Positions 35,244 through 44,177 of a stretch of 64,000 nucleotides of DNA are shown in pieces. The position numbers were made by a program, and so were the translations under genes. Within the stretch, counting starts at the first letter, position 1, and every line of letters starts with the position of its first letter. This DNA comes from Flavobacterium resistens (GTDB lineage: Bacteria > Bacteroidota > Bacteroidia > Flavobacteriales > Flavobacteriaceae): assembly GCF_900182645.1 (NCBI RefSeq), contig NZ_FXTA01000001.1:682001-746000 (forward strand). The letters run 5' to 3'. A model generated the notes under the pieces. The model saw nothing but the letters and a program-made list of their open reading frames with translations. It had not been told where the DNA came from and searched no databases.

Positions 35244-37690
35244 TAAAAATCGACATTCACAACAACTTTTATAGCTCTGTATTGAGCAACAGCTTCAAAA
35301 CTATTCAGCATTTTCTGAATAGTTTTTTTTGTGTTTCCTAAATGCAGGTTTTGCGGAATCTTAATTAATATAGTTCTGATATATTCATTTCTGATTCGGC
35401 TTATTGCTGGTTCTTCCGGGCCTAAAACTGGCATATTCAAGTTTTGGCTCAAAACCTGATACAGCCACATTGATCCTTCTTTCAATTTATCAAAATCTTT
35501 ATGTTTTATAGTAAGTTTTATAATTCTGAAATAAGGTGGGTATTTATAAATTTGACGGTCGTATAATTGCTCCTTATACATACCTATATAATTATGATTG
35601 GTAACCTGCTGAATTGTATTATGATTTGGATTGTATGTCTGAATCACAACTTTCCCTTGTTTTTCTGATCTTCCAGCTCTTCCAGCAACTTGCGTCATCA
35701 TTTGAAAACTGCGCTCAAAAGCTCTAAAATCCGGATGATGTAACATGTTATCGGCATTCATAATCCCGACCAAACTTACATTGTCAAAATCCAAACCTTT
35801 GGCCAGCATTTGTGTTCCAACTAAAATATCAATTTCTCTATTTTTAAAAGTATCGATGATTTTCTCAAAACCAAATTTTCCTCGCGTTGTATCCTGATCC
35901 ATTCGGGCCGTTTTAGCTTTTGGGAAAAGCGATACTAACTCCTGCTCTATTTGTTCGGTTCCAAAGCCTTTTGTTGTCAAATCTATACTTGAACAACTGT
36001 GGCAATTTGTTGGTTTTGCAATCGAATATCCGCAATAATGACAACGAAGCTGATTTTTATGTTTATGAAAAGTCAAACTTACATCGCACTGCTGGCAATG
36101 CGGAACATGCCCACAAGTTAAGCATTCTATTATAGGAGAATATCCTCTTCTGTTTTGAAACAAAATGACTTGTTCGCCCAAAGACAACGCTTCTGCAATT
36201 TCTTCAATTAAAAGATCACTAAAATGTCCGGTCATTCTTTTTCTGAAATGCTTGTCTTTCAAATCAACCAAAACAACTTCAGGCATACGAACATTTTTAT
36301 AACGTTCTGTTAGTGTAACTAAACCGTATTTGTCATTCTGTGTATTAAAATAAGTTTCAATACTTGGCGTAGCTGAACCTAATAAAACTTTGGCATTATG
36401 AAAATTAGCCAAAACTATTGCACTGTCTCTTGCGTGATATCTCGGCGCAGGATCTGTTTGCTTAAAAGTTTGCTCGTGTTCTTCATCAACAATTAATAGT
36501 CCTAAATCATTAAAAGGCAAAAACAAAGCCGACCTCGCTCCTATTACAATTTGAGCTTTTTCAGAATTTTCGAGCGTTTGTTTCCAAACCTCAACTCTTT
36601 CGTTGTTGCTATATTTCGAATGAAAAACAGCCACTTTATCTCCAAAATGAAGTCTTAAACGAGAAACCAATTGAGTTGTCAGTGCAATTTCAGGAAGCAA
36701 ATACAGAATCTGTTTTCCTGTCTGCAGATATTCTTCAATTAATTTGATGTATATTTCAGTTTTTCCGCTTGAAGTAACGCCATGAAGCAGACAAACTTCT
36801 TTTTCAGAAAAACTCGATTTTATAGCTTTAAAAGCATTTTCCTGCGCTTCACTTAAATGAAGTTCTTTTTCTGATTTTTCTCCATTAAATGAAACTCGAT
36901 CGTGTTGCAAATAATACTCTTCAAAGATTTCTTTTTCGATTAAAGCCTTAACAACCGCTGATGTCACATTCGCGACTTCAGTAAGTTTTTTTACTGTGAT
37001 TGGCTTTTTTTCTGAGGCATTAAGCTGAAAATAGACCAAAACAATTTCTTTTTGTTTATTGGCACTTTTTAATACTTCAAGCAATTCTGCTAAACCATTA
37101 TCAGAATCGTATTTGGAATGTAGTTTTACATACCGAACCAATTTTGGCTTGTAGCTCTCTTTAATTTCTTCTTCTAAAACAATAATGTCTTTACTTATCA
37201 ATTTTTGAAGAACCGGAAGTATGTTTTTCTTATTTAAAATTGAAGCAATTTCCTGAACCTTCAACGAACTTTGATGTTGTAAAGCTTCATAAACCAAAAA
37301 TTCGTCATCTGAAAGTTCACTGTCATTTACAATAACTTCTGGTTTATGCGAAACGATTGTTTCACTTTCTAATAATAATCCACTTGGAAAGGCACCGCGA
37401 TAAACATCGCCAATTCCGCACATATAATAATTAGCCACCCAAAGCCAGTGTTTTATCTGAATTTCGGTTGCAATTGGTTTTTCATCCAGAATTTGATGTA
37501 TTTCTTTGGCATCATATAATGTCGGCGCATTTTCATGAATATCCAGAACAAGTGCTGTGTAAATTTTATTTTTACCAAAAGGTACCGCCACTCGCATTCC
37601 TTTTTTTATGAAATGATATTCAGCCTCAGAAATTCGATAAGTAAACGTTTTTGCTAAGGAAAGCGGTAAAATAACTTCGATAAAAAACAT
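35240..37690 (-). CDS. priA: Primosomal helicase PriA
   Basis: An 816-residue replication-restart helicase. Parts in order: N-terminal 3'-end-binding domain (1-about 110), winged-helix region, helicase core with Walker A GVTSSGKTEIY, DEEH box, QNRRGYSP and QVAGRAGRSEKQGKV, and the zinc-binding insert (CLTCGHVPHCQQCDVSLTFH ... CHYCGYS ... CHSC). Length is normal. It lies 28 bases after the metallo-beta-lactamase gene in the same direction, so may be co-transcribed with it. Confidence 0.97.
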   Translation of the reverse strand: MFFIEVILPLSLAKTFTYRISEAEYHFIKKGMRVAVPFGKNKIYTALVLDIHENAPTLYDAKEIHQILDEKPIATEIQIKHWLWVANYYMCGIGDVYRGAFPSGLLLESETIVSHKPEVIVNDSELSDDEFLVYEALQHQSSLKVQEIASILNKKNILPVLQKLISKDIIVLEEEIKESYKPKLVRYVKLHSKYDSDNGLAELLEVLKSANKQKEIVLVYFQLNASEKKPITVKKLTEVANVTSAVVKALIEKEIFEEYYLQHDRVSFNGEKSEKELHLSEAQENAFKAIKSSFSEKEVCLLHGVTSSGKTEIYIKLIEEYLQTGKQILYLLPEIALTTQLVSRLRLHFGDKVAVFHSKYSNNERVEVWKQTLENSEKAQIVIGARSALFLPFNDLGLLIVDEEHEQTFKQTDPAPRYHARDSAIVLANFHNAKVLLGSATPSIETYFNTQNDKYGLVTLTERYKNVRMPEVVLVDLKDKHFRKRMTGHFSDLLIEEIAEALSLGEQVILFQNRRGYSPIIECLTCGHVPHCQQCDVSLTFHKHKNQLRCHYCGYSIAKPTNCHSCSSIDLTTKGFGTEQIEQELVSLFPKAKTARMDQDTTRGKFGFEKIIDTFKNREIDILVGTQMLAKGLDFDNVSLVGIMNADNMLHHPDFRAFERSFQMMTQVAGRAGRSEKQGKVVIQTYNPNHNTIQQVTNHNYIGMYKEQLYDRQIYKYPPYFRIIKLTIKHKDFDKLKEGSMWLYQVLSQNLNMPVLGPEEPAISRIRNEYIRTILIKIPQNLHLGNTKKTIQKMLNSFEAVAQYRAIKVVVNVDFY

Positions 37691-37718
37691 GCAACAATTT
37701 TAAATATGATTTGGAAAA

Positions 37719-38465
37719 CTATTTTTTTCCTAAAGATTTTTGAGCCAAATACTCATCAACCAATTTCTGAGTATGATTTAAAGATTGAATATTTATCCAA
37801 TCTTCATGACCCGGAATAATATACTTTGGACTTTTAAACTTCGTTTGTACTTTTTTTATAGATGTTTTCCATTCTTTGACATCAGCATCGCCTAAATAAC
37901 CAAGATCCTGAGCATCGGCACTTTTGATAAAACAAGCTCCATAAAGCACTTTTTCTTTATCAAACCAAACCACAATATTGTCTGGCGCATGTCCTTTTCC
38001 TGGATAATAAACCTCAAAAGTATGTTGGCCGACTGTAAAAGTTTTATCATTAGGAATTATGAATTCAGCTCGCGGTTTCTTTTCTTTTTTCAGAATATCA
38101 TCAGTCAACTTAATAGAATATGTTTTAATTCCTTTTTTTCTATAAAAATCAAATCCGCCTGCGCGATCATCATGAGAATGCGTAGCAAAAAGCATTACAA
38201 CTTCTTTGTTATGTTTTATCTTTATGCTATCCAACAAAGGCTGGAATTGCGCTTCGTCCCAAGGAGCATCAAAAAGAACAACACCTTTATCAGTAACCAG
38301 ATACATGGCATTGGCAGAAATCATCGTTCCTTTATAATCATGAAACGTTTTATAAACATAAAAGTCACCTGTAAGATGACTTATTTGTAATGGAGAATTC
38401 TTAGATTGTCCAAAGCTATTTGAAACTAAAACTAAGAATAAAATTATCGAAGCTAATTTTCGCAT
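37719..38465 (-). CDS. Subclass B1 metallo-beta-lactamase
   Basis: A 248-residue periplasmic zinc hydrolase. Signal peptide MRKLASIILFLVLVSNSFGQ. All B1 metal ligands are present: His96, His98 and Asp100 (HSHDD), His159 (GKGHA), Cys178 (GACF) and His220 (PGHED). Lys181, three residues after the Cys, corresponds to the substrate carboxylate-binding Lys of B1 enzymes. Length and motifs resemble chromosomal enzymes of Flavobacteria (BlaB, IND, EBR-1 and JOHN-1 types), which hydrolyse penicillins and carbapenems. Order in the gene row is yihY-DUF2147-bla-priA; the gap to DUF2147 is 16 bases. No mobile element is nearby, so this is likely an intrinsic gene. Confidence 0.92.
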   Translation of the reverse strand: MRKLASIILFLVLVSNSFGQSKNSPLQISHLTGDFYVYKTFHDYKGTMISANAMYLVTDKGVVLFDAPWDEAQFQPLLDSIKIKHNKEVVMLFATHSHDDRAGGFDFYRKKGIKTYSIKLTDDILKKEKKPRAEFIIPNDKTFTVGQHTFEVYYPGKGHAPDNIVVWFDKEKVLYGACFIKSADAQDLGYLGDADVKEWKTSIKKVQTKFKSPKYIIPGHEDWINIQSLNHTQKLVDEYLAQKSLGKK

Positions 38466-38481
38466 GTATTATTTGAATTAA

Positions 38482-38907
38482 TTATTTCACTCGTGTCCAA
38501 TATTGTGTTCTTCCCATTAAAGAAATCCCAACATAACCGCGAAGTTTTAATTTATCAGCAGATTCTAAAGTGATATAACATTTGTATTTTTTACCGTTTG
38601 TTGGGTCTAAAATAGTTCCGTCGTTATATTCGTTTCCGTCTTTTTTAAGTCCGTTAATAATCACCATTCCTAAAATTGGTTTGTTTTTTTCAGCACCGTC
38701 ACATTTAGAACAGACATCTTTTTTATGATTTTCACGAAGTATTTCTACTACTTTACCGTAAATTTTTCCTGATTTTTCGTAAACTTCTACGATTGATTTT
38801 GCTTCTCCAGTTTCATCGTCAATTGTTTTCCATTTCCCAATAACACTTTGAGCCTGAACACTCATCGCGAAGAAAAAAACACCAATTGCTAACATCCAAT
38901 TTTTCAT
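38482..38907 (-). CDS. DUF2147 family exported protein
   Basis: A 141-residue protein with a signal peptide (MSVQAQSVIGKW). The mature part has the DUF2147 pattern: GKWKTIDDETGEAKSIVEVYE, a CSKCDG Cys pair, and DPTNGKKYKCYITLESADKLKLRGYVG, predicting a small lipocalin-like beta-sheet. Function unknown. Sits 1 base after the YihY-like gene, 16 bases before the metallo-beta-lactamase. Confidence 0.85.
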   Translation of the reverse strand: MKNWMLAIGVFFFAMSVQAQSVIGKWKTIDDETGEAKSIVEVYEKSGKIYGKVVEILRENHKKDVCSKCDGAEKNKPILGMVIINGLKKDGNEYNDGTILDPTNGKKYKCYITLESADKLKLRGYVGISLMGRTQYWTRVK

Positions 38908-38908
38908 A

Positions 38909-39832
38909 CTATTTATTTTTTTTTTGTTTTAATTTTCTGATAGTAGCATTCAATTCGAACCCTAAAAGCAGAATCATACAGTTTATCCAAATGTAAAACA
39001 TTAGAATTAATAATGTCCCAATTGAGCCATAAAGTTCGTTATATTTTGAGAATTTTATAACCCAAATCCCAAAAAAGAACGAAGATATAACAATTAAGAC
39101 CGTTGTAAAAACAGATCCGATGCTAATAAAAGGCACTTTATTATACTGTTTTGTACCATAACGTAATAATATTGAAGATGTTATCAAAATCATCAAAAGA
39201 ACAAACAAATATCGGCCCAAAATAATCAACGGAATTCGATCACTAAGTACATCCTGAATAATTGTTTTTTGGATAAATACCTCAAAAACGACAATCGTAG
39301 CTACCGTTACAAACAAAATTATGGTCATTACAAGTGAAATTGCCAACGCCACTAAATATTGATGCAAAAACCCACGTTTATCAAAAACATGTTTGGAAGA
39401 TTCAAAACCACTCAAGATTCCGTTAATACCATTTGCCATCAAAAAAATCGAAAGAAAAAAACCGGTTGACAATAATCCCGAGTGACTATTATTTAAGATA
39501 TCGCTGATAATTTTGCTAATAGCATCGTACGTATTGGGAGGAACTCCTTGCTGTACAAACTGAAGAAAATCCTCCTGAAAATTATCAATTGGGATAAAGG
39601 GAATTAAGTTTAAAATAAATAAAGCAAACGGAAATAAAGCCATAAAAAAGCTAAAAGAAACCGCACTCGCATGATAAGAAAATGCACCATCAATAATACC
39701 GATAACGTACATTTCGATCAAATCATACAGCGAAAAACCTTCCAGCCAAGGCAATTTTATTTTCTTTAAAAGTCGGGCGAAAGAACGCACCACAGGCAAT
39801 TTCTCAATCCGAGCTTCTATCTCTTGCGACAT
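38909..39832 (-). CDS. YihY/BrkB-family inner membrane protein
   Basis: A 307-residue membrane protein with about six transmembrane helices. The family pattern is visible: GAFSYHASAVSFSFFMALFPFALFILNLIP near the N-terminus, a central loop with NGINGILSGFE, and a last helix pair with GSIGTLLILMFYIWINCMILLLGFELNA. Members were once called RNase BN in error; function is not established. First gene of the row leading through DUF2147 and the beta-lactamase. The 84-base gap upstream has short direct repeats of AACTCATAACTT. Confidence 0.88.
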   Translation of the reverse strand: MSQEIEARIEKLPVVRSFARLLKKIKLPWLEGFSLYDLIEMYVIGIIDGAFSYHASAVSFSFFMALFPFALFILNLIPFIPIDNFQEDFLQFVQQGVPPNTYDAISKIISDILNNSHSGLLSTGFFLSIFLMANGINGILSGFESSKHVFDKRGFLHQYLVALAISLVMTIILFVTVATIVVFEVFIQKTIIQDVLSDRIPLIILGRYLFVLLMILITSSILLRYGTKQYNKVPFISIGSVFTTVLIVISSFFFGIWVIKFSKYNELYGSIGTLLILMFYIWINCMILLLGFELNATIRKLKQKKNK

Positions 39833-39916
39833 ATTTATTTGATTTTAGATTTCTGAGTTTAAATTTTAGATCACAAAATTCAACTCATAACTTATAACTC
39901 AAAACTCATAACTTAA

Positions 39917-40774
39917 CTAAAACGCTTTTAAGCTCAAATCCATATTATAAACAGAATGCGTCAAAGCTCCTGAAGATATGTAATTTACACCGCAAAGACC
40001 ATATTCGCGAATTGTTTTTTCGTTGATATTTCCTGAAGATTCTGTCTGACATTTTTTGCCAATTAAATCCACAGCCTTTTTAGTATCTTCATAATTAAAG
40101 TTATCGATCAAAATTCTGTGAACGCCCTCGCTTAACAAAATCTCACGAATTTCGTCTAGATTTCGAGCCTCAACAATAATTTTTAAATCTAAATTATTTG
40201 CTTTTAAATATTCTTTAGTCTTTTTGATTGCAAGCGTAATTCCGCCAGCAAAATCGATATGATTATCTTTCAGCATAATCATATCATACAAAGCATAACG
40301 GTGATTTTCGCCTCCGCCAATTTTTACCGCCCACTTTTCTGCCACTCTGAAATTTGGAGTTGTTTTGCGTGTGTCTAAAATTTTAGCGCCCGTTCCTTCT
40401 AAAAGTTGCATCAAATGATTGGTTTTTGTTGCAATCGCCGACATACGTTGCATGGTATTCAAAACCACTCTTTCAGATTTTAAAATAGACTGCGAACTTC
40501 CGGAAACTTCAAAAACGACATCGCCGTATTCTACATGTGTTCCGTCTTCGATAAAAGTCTTTATTTTTAATTTTGGATCGACAAATTCAAAAATCATTTT
40601 CGCCAAGGCAACACCCGCAATAATTCCCTGATCTTTCACTAACAATTTAGCCTGTCCGTGCGCCGTATCAGGAATACAAGCCAATGAACTATAATCTCCC
40701 GGACCTACATCTTCTCGAATTGCATTACTAATCATTAACTGTAATTCGGTTTGAAATTGTGCTTCGCTAATCAT
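39917..40774 (-). CDS. nadC: Quinolinate phosphoribosyltransferase (decarboxylating)
   Basis: A 285-residue enzyme that makes nicotinate mononucleotide from quinolinate and PRPP in de novo NAD synthesis. Conserved features: EDVGPGDYSS near the N-terminus, LDTRKTTPNFR, KIGGGENHRY, MIMLKDNH and IDNFNYEDTKKAV. Length is normal. No nadA or nadB is adjacent. A near-consensus -7 box (TACTTTAG) lies on the minus strand around 40799-40806. Confidence 0.96.
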   Translation of the reverse strand: MISEAQFQTELQLMISNAIREDVGPGDYSSLACIPDTAHGQAKLLVKDQGIIAGVALAKMIFEFVDPKLKIKTFIEDGTHVEYGDVVFEVSGSSQSILKSERVVLNTMQRMSAIATKTNHLMQLLEGTGAKILDTRKTTPNFRVAEKWAVKIGGGENHRYALYDMIMLKDNHIDFAGGITLAIKKTKEYLKANNLDLKIIVEARNLDEIREILLSEGVHRILIDNFNYEDTKKAVDLIGKKCQTESSGNINEKTIREYGLCGVNYISSGALTHSVYNMDLSLKAF

Positions 40775-40950
40775 TTTTTTCTAAATTTTATAAGATGCTA
40801 AAGTAGCACATATTTTATGGATTTGAAAATTTCATTAACATGAAAAATTTTTCAAAACATTAAAATTTTCTTTTTTAACCATTAAAATATTCAGAAAAAA
40901 AAGTTACAATTCTTAACAAGACTTACTCCCTTAATAAGCGTTGAATTAAA

Positions 40951-40958
40951 TACCTTTG
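40951..40958 (+). promoter_or_regulatory. -7 box of the alkylation repair gene
   Basis: TACCTTTG matches TAnnTTTG exactly and lies 20 bases before the ATG at 40979. No good TTG was found at the expected -33 distance. Confidence 0.5.
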
Positions 40959-40978
40959 AGGTTCATTCAAACAAAATC

Positions 40979-42079
40979 ATGGGATTAATTAAAGATATTT
41001 ATTCGGTTTCTTTTTACGAAAAATTTAGTCAGGCTGTCGCCGAAGTGCATCCAACATTCAACAAGCAAAAATTTATTGAAGCCATTTACGAAGGCGATTT
41101 TGCACAAAAAGAATGGAAAGAAAGAATGAAACATACAACTGTTGTGTTTCACCAATTTATGCCTCAAAATTTTCCCGAAGCTGTTGCTGCAATTGATAAA
41201 ATCATCGAAAATTTAAAGAAAAACAACTTTGCAGACAGCAATCTGGCGTTCATATTTTTTGCTGATTATATCGAAATATATGGTTTAGACGATTTTAAAA
41301 CTTCGGCGAAAGCCTTTGTTTCTATCACACAGTTTATAAGCTGTGAATTTGCCGTTCGCCCTTTTATTTTAAAGTATAAAGAACAAATGATTGATGAAAT
41401 GATAAAATGGTCTTTACACAAGAATCATCATGTTCGAAGATTAGCCAGCGAAGGTTCACGCCCGAGATTACCGTGGGCAATGGCGATTCCGTTTCTAAAA
41501 AAAGATCCTTCTTCTATTCTTCCTATTTTAGAGAATCTAAAAAATGATTCTTCAGAATATGTCCGTCGAAGCGTTGCCAATAGTTTAAATGATATTGCAA
41601 AAGATAATCCACAAATTGTATTAGAAATTGCCAATAAATGGAAAAATCACAGCAAAGAAACGGACGGAATTATAAAACACGGATGCAGAACTTTATTAAA
41701 ACAAGGACATCCAGAAATTTTAAGTCATTACGGTTTAGAAAGCACCAATATTGAACTTTCTTCTTTTGAAATTAAAACACCTCTAGTGAAAATTGGAGAT
41801 TATTTGCAGTTTCAATTTCATTTAAATAATAAAAACGAAGAAGCTAAAACGATTCGTTTAGAATATGCCGTTCATTACAAAAAAGCAAAGGGACATTTAG
41901 CAAAAAAAGTCTTTAAAATCAGTGAGAAAGTTTATCATCCGAATCAATTGACTAAGATTGAAAGAAATCAATCTTTTAAGTTAATTACAACGAGAGTTTT
42001 TCACACTGGAATTCATCAATTATCGATTATTATTAATGGAACGGAGAGTGAGGTTTTGGAGTTTGAATTGATTGATTAA
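40979..42079 (+). CDS. DNA alkylation repair protein (AlkD-like HEAT-repeat family)
   Basis: A 366-residue protein. Residues about 1-265 are helical HEAT-like repeats, with HVRRLASEGSRPRLPWA, the segment that in AlkD glycosylases contacts damaged DNA, and SSEYVRRSVANSLNDIA. A beta-rich C-terminal domain (about 270-366; YLQFQFHLNNKNEEA) has no counterpart in the short AlkD proteins; it may be an Ig-like accessory domain. The likely role is removal of alkylated bases. The hairpin repeat at 42113-42198 follows 33 bases after the stop. Confidence 0.82.
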   Translation: MGLIKDIYSVSFYEKFSQAVAEVHPTFNKQKFIEAIYEGDFAQKEWKERMKHTTVVFHQFMPQNFPEAVAAIDKIIENLKKNNFADSNLAFIFFADYIEIYGLDDFKTSAKAFVSITQFISCEFAVRPFILKYKEQMIDEMIKWSLHKNHHVRRLASEGSRPRLPWAMAIPFLKKDPSSILPILENLKNDSSEYVRRSVANSLNDIAKDNPQIVLEIANKWKNHSKETDGIIKHGCRTLLKQGHPEILSHYGLESTNIELSSFEIKTPLVKIGDYLQFQFHLNNKNEEAKTIRLEYAVHYKKAKGHLAKKVFKISEKVYHPNQLTKIERNQSFKLITTRVFHTGIHQLSIIINGTESEVLEFELID

Positions 42080-42112
42080 ACACAAATTATTCCAGTTTAA
42101 CGAGCTAGTTTG

Positions 42113-42198
42113 TCATTCCGAGGAACGAGGAATCTCCGCAATCTAAAGTTCCAATCTTTGTCGAGCTTCTCGTGGAGATTCCTCGTTCCTCGGAATGA
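42113..42198. repeat. Long palindromic intergenic repeat, family member 1
   Basis: Arms 42113-42137 and 42174-42198 are perfect 25-bp inverted repeats starting TCATTCCGAGGAACGAGG. The 36-base loop contains TTTGTCGAG. A second member with related arms and loop lies at 47171-47274. The element lies between two same-direction genes, so it could act as a terminator or RNA-stability element, or be a mobile non-coding repeat. Confidence 0.9.
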
Positions 42199-42317
42199 TA
42201 AACAGAACTGCATAAAAAGAAGCATTTGAATTATTCCACATTTTCACTACTTTTATAGTTAATACCAAAAACAACTTTTCTTAATCTAAATTAAGTTACA
42301 GATTTCTATCACAACTG

Positions 42318-42325
42318 TAATTTTG
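42318..42325 (+). promoter_or_regulatory. -7 box of the pirin-OsmC-GNAT operon
   Basis: TAATTTTG matches TAnnTTTG and lies 30 bases before the pirin ATG at 42356. The TTG element of -33 is not clear. Confidence 0.5.
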
Positions 42326-42355
42326 TTTTCAAATCAAATCAAATCAAAATACCAC

Positions 42356-43237
42356 ATGTCAAATATCAGTTTAATTATCGAAGAACGCTCAGCCAATATT
42401 GGCAATTTTATGGTGGGACGTTTATTGCCTTTCCGCGAAAAAAGAGCCGTTGGACCATTTGTATTTATCGATCATATGGGGCCTGCGCATTTAAGTGATC
42501 ATGAAAATATGGATGTTCCGCCGCATCCACATATCGGACTTTCAACATTGACTTTTTTGTTTGAAGGAAGCATTATGCACCGCGATAGTTTAGGAACAGA
42601 ATTAGAAATAAAACCCGGCGCTGTAAACTGGATGACAGCCGGAAAAGGAATTGTTCATTCTGAAAGAACTCCAGAATACTTAAGACATTCAGACAAAATG
42701 CTTCACGGATTACAGATTTGGGTGGCGCTTCCAAAAGAATTAGAGCAAATGGACCCTAATTTTACGCATGTCGAAGCAGACGATATTCCGGCTTGGGAAG
42801 AAGATGGCGTTTCGTACAAATTAATCGCCGGAGAAGCTTTTGGTAAAAAATCACCGGTACCTGTTTATAGTCCGCTTTATTTTATTGAAATTAAAAGTAA
42901 GGAAGCGAAGAAAATCAATATTGGAAGCCATTTATTCGGCGAAAGTGGTTTGTATATTTTGGAAGGAAGTATTAAAAACGGCGAACATGTTTATGATCCG
43001 AGACAAATTTTAATTACAACTGAAGCTTCTCTTTGTGAGTTTGAAATTTCTGAAAACTCAACGGTTTATATCTTTGGTGGACAGCCATTTCCTGAGGAAC
43101 ATTTTATTTTTTGGAACTTCGTTTCTTCAGATAAAGAATTAATCGAAAAAGCAAAAAAAGACTGGACAGAACAAACTTTCCCGAAAGTTCCAGGCGAAAC
43201 CGAATTTGTTCCATTACCTGAACCAAGAATCAAATAA
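42356..43237 (+). CDS. Pirin family protein
   Basis: A 293-residue bicupin. The start chosen is the ATG at 42356 (MSNISLIIEERSANIG), because the upstream in-frame codons overlap the -7 box. The N-terminal cupin has the metal ligands in PPHPHIGLSTLTFLFEG and the GKGIVHSE segment. Pirins have been described as quercetin dioxygenases or redox-sensing regulators; the substrate is not evident. First gene of a tight row with OsmC (2-base gap) and a small acetyltransferase (4-base gap), which suggests a joint role in stress or detoxification. Confidence 0.93.
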   Translation: MSNISLIIEERSANIGNFMVGRLLPFREKRAVGPFVFIDHMGPAHLSDHENMDVPPHPHIGLSTLTFLFEGSIMHRDSLGTELEIKPGAVNWMTAGKGIVHSERTPEYLRHSDKMLHGLQIWVALPKELEQMDPNFTHVEADDIPAWEEDGVSYKLIAGEAFGKKSPVPVYSPLYFIEIKSKEAKKINIGSHLFGESGLYILEGSIKNGEHVYDPRQILITTEASLCEFEISENSTVYIFGGQPFPEEHFIFWNFVSSDKELIEKAKKDWTEQTFPKVPGETEFVPLPEPRIK

Positions 43238-43239
43238 TT

Positions 43240-43635
43240 ATGGATACAGTTTCAGCAAAAATAGATACACGTTTGTATCGTACCGAAATTACTTCTGCAA
43301 GCGGAAATATTTTAATTTCAGATGAACCGCAACAACTTGGAGGGAAAAATTTGGGTTTAAATCCAACAGAGCTTTTGGCTTCATCATTGGCTTCTTGCAC
43401 ATTGATTACTTTGCGAATGTACATTAATCGCAAACAATGGAATGTCGAAGAAATCAATATCAAAATTGATTTTGAAAGAGATTCAGAGCGAAATTGTACC
43501 TCATTTACCAGAAGAATTGAAGTAATTGGCGAAGTTGACGAAACACAAAGACAACGTTTAGAAACAATCGCAAACAGCTGCCCAATTCACAAAACACTAA
43601 CGCATTCAATCGAAATTAAAACTACATTAATTTAA
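43240..43635 (+). CDS. OsmC-family peroxiredoxin-like protein
   Basis: A 131-residue cytoplasmic protein of the OsmC/Ohr fold. The two redox Cys appear in ASSLASCTLITLRMYI and NSCPIHKTL. OsmC proteins reduce organic hydroperoxides. It sits between pirin and GNAT genes in one operon. Confidence 0.92.
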   Translation: MDTVSAKIDTRLYRTEITSASGNILISDEPQQLGGKNLGLNPTELLASSLASCTLITLRMYINRKQWNVEEINIKIDFERDSERNCTSFTRRIEVIGEVDETQRQRLETIANSCPIHKTLTHSIEIKTTLI

Positions 43636-43639
43636 AAAC

Positions 43640-43924
43640 ATGGAAATTCAACAAATAAACGATACAAGAAGAGGCTATTTTGAAGCTGTAGAGGACGGAA
43701 AAGAAGCTGGCAAAATGACCTATACATGGGCAGGAGATACAAAATTTATAATTGATCACACGGAAGTAAGTCCTGATTTTAACGGAAAAGGTGTTGGGAA
43801 AAAATTAGTTATGGCCGCTGTAGATTATGCAAGGGCTAATAATTTGAAAATTATTCCGCTTTGTCCTTTTGCCAAAAGCGTTTTTGATAAGGTTGAAGAA
43901 ATTCGTGATGTACTTTTTTCTTAA
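43640..43924 (+). CDS. Small GNAT-like N-acetyltransferase (YidJ/GtnA type)
   Basis: A 94-residue minimal acetyltransferase fold. The acetyl-CoA loop is visible as HTEVSPDFNGKGVGKKLVMAAVDYARANN, followed by LCPFAKSVFDK. It matches the short COG2388-type family, about 90-100 residues. The acceptor is unknown. Last gene of the pirin-OsmC operon. Confidence 0.87.
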   Translation: MEIQQINDTRRGYFEAVEDGKEAGKMTYTWAGDTKFIIDHTEVSPDFNGKGVGKKLVMAAVDYARANNLKIIPLCPFAKSVFDKVEEIRDVLFS

Positions 43925-43979
43925 AGGTTCTAAGATTCTGAGATCCTAAGGTTCTAAGTTTTTTTTTAAACCGCAATCG

Positions 43980-44053
43980 CGATAGCTATCGGAAGCAAAA
44001 GATTACGCAAAGTTCGCAAAGTTTTTTTTGATAAAGCTTTGCGAACTTTGCGT
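43980..44053. repeat. Intergenic palindromes between the GNAT and adenosine deaminase genes
   Basis: CGATAGCTATCG (43980-43991) is a 12-bp palindrome also found within the 18-bp palindrome at 59045-59062. A perfect 17-bp inverted repeat follows, ACGCAAAGTTCGCAAAG (44005-44021) with its complement (44037-44053), loop of 15. The left part also has two copies of AAGGTTCTAAG near 43924-43957. No coding frame is evident from 43925 to 44177. Confidence 0.85.
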
Positions 44054-44148
44054 TTATATTAAGTCTTACAGATAATAAAAACCTTGCGTTCTTTGCGGTT
44101 AAATTCCCTCATCAAAAAATTGAATTTTAAAATCTCCGCAGAAACTCG

Positions 44149-44156
44149 TATATTTG
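44149..44156 (+). promoter_or_regulatory. -7 box of the adenosine deaminase gene
   Basis: TATATTTG matches the consensus and lies 21 bases before the ATG at 44178. The nearest TTG (44120-44122) is 26 bases away, longer than usual. Confidence 0.45.
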
Positions 44157-44177
44157 CGCGTAATTTAAACTTAGAGT

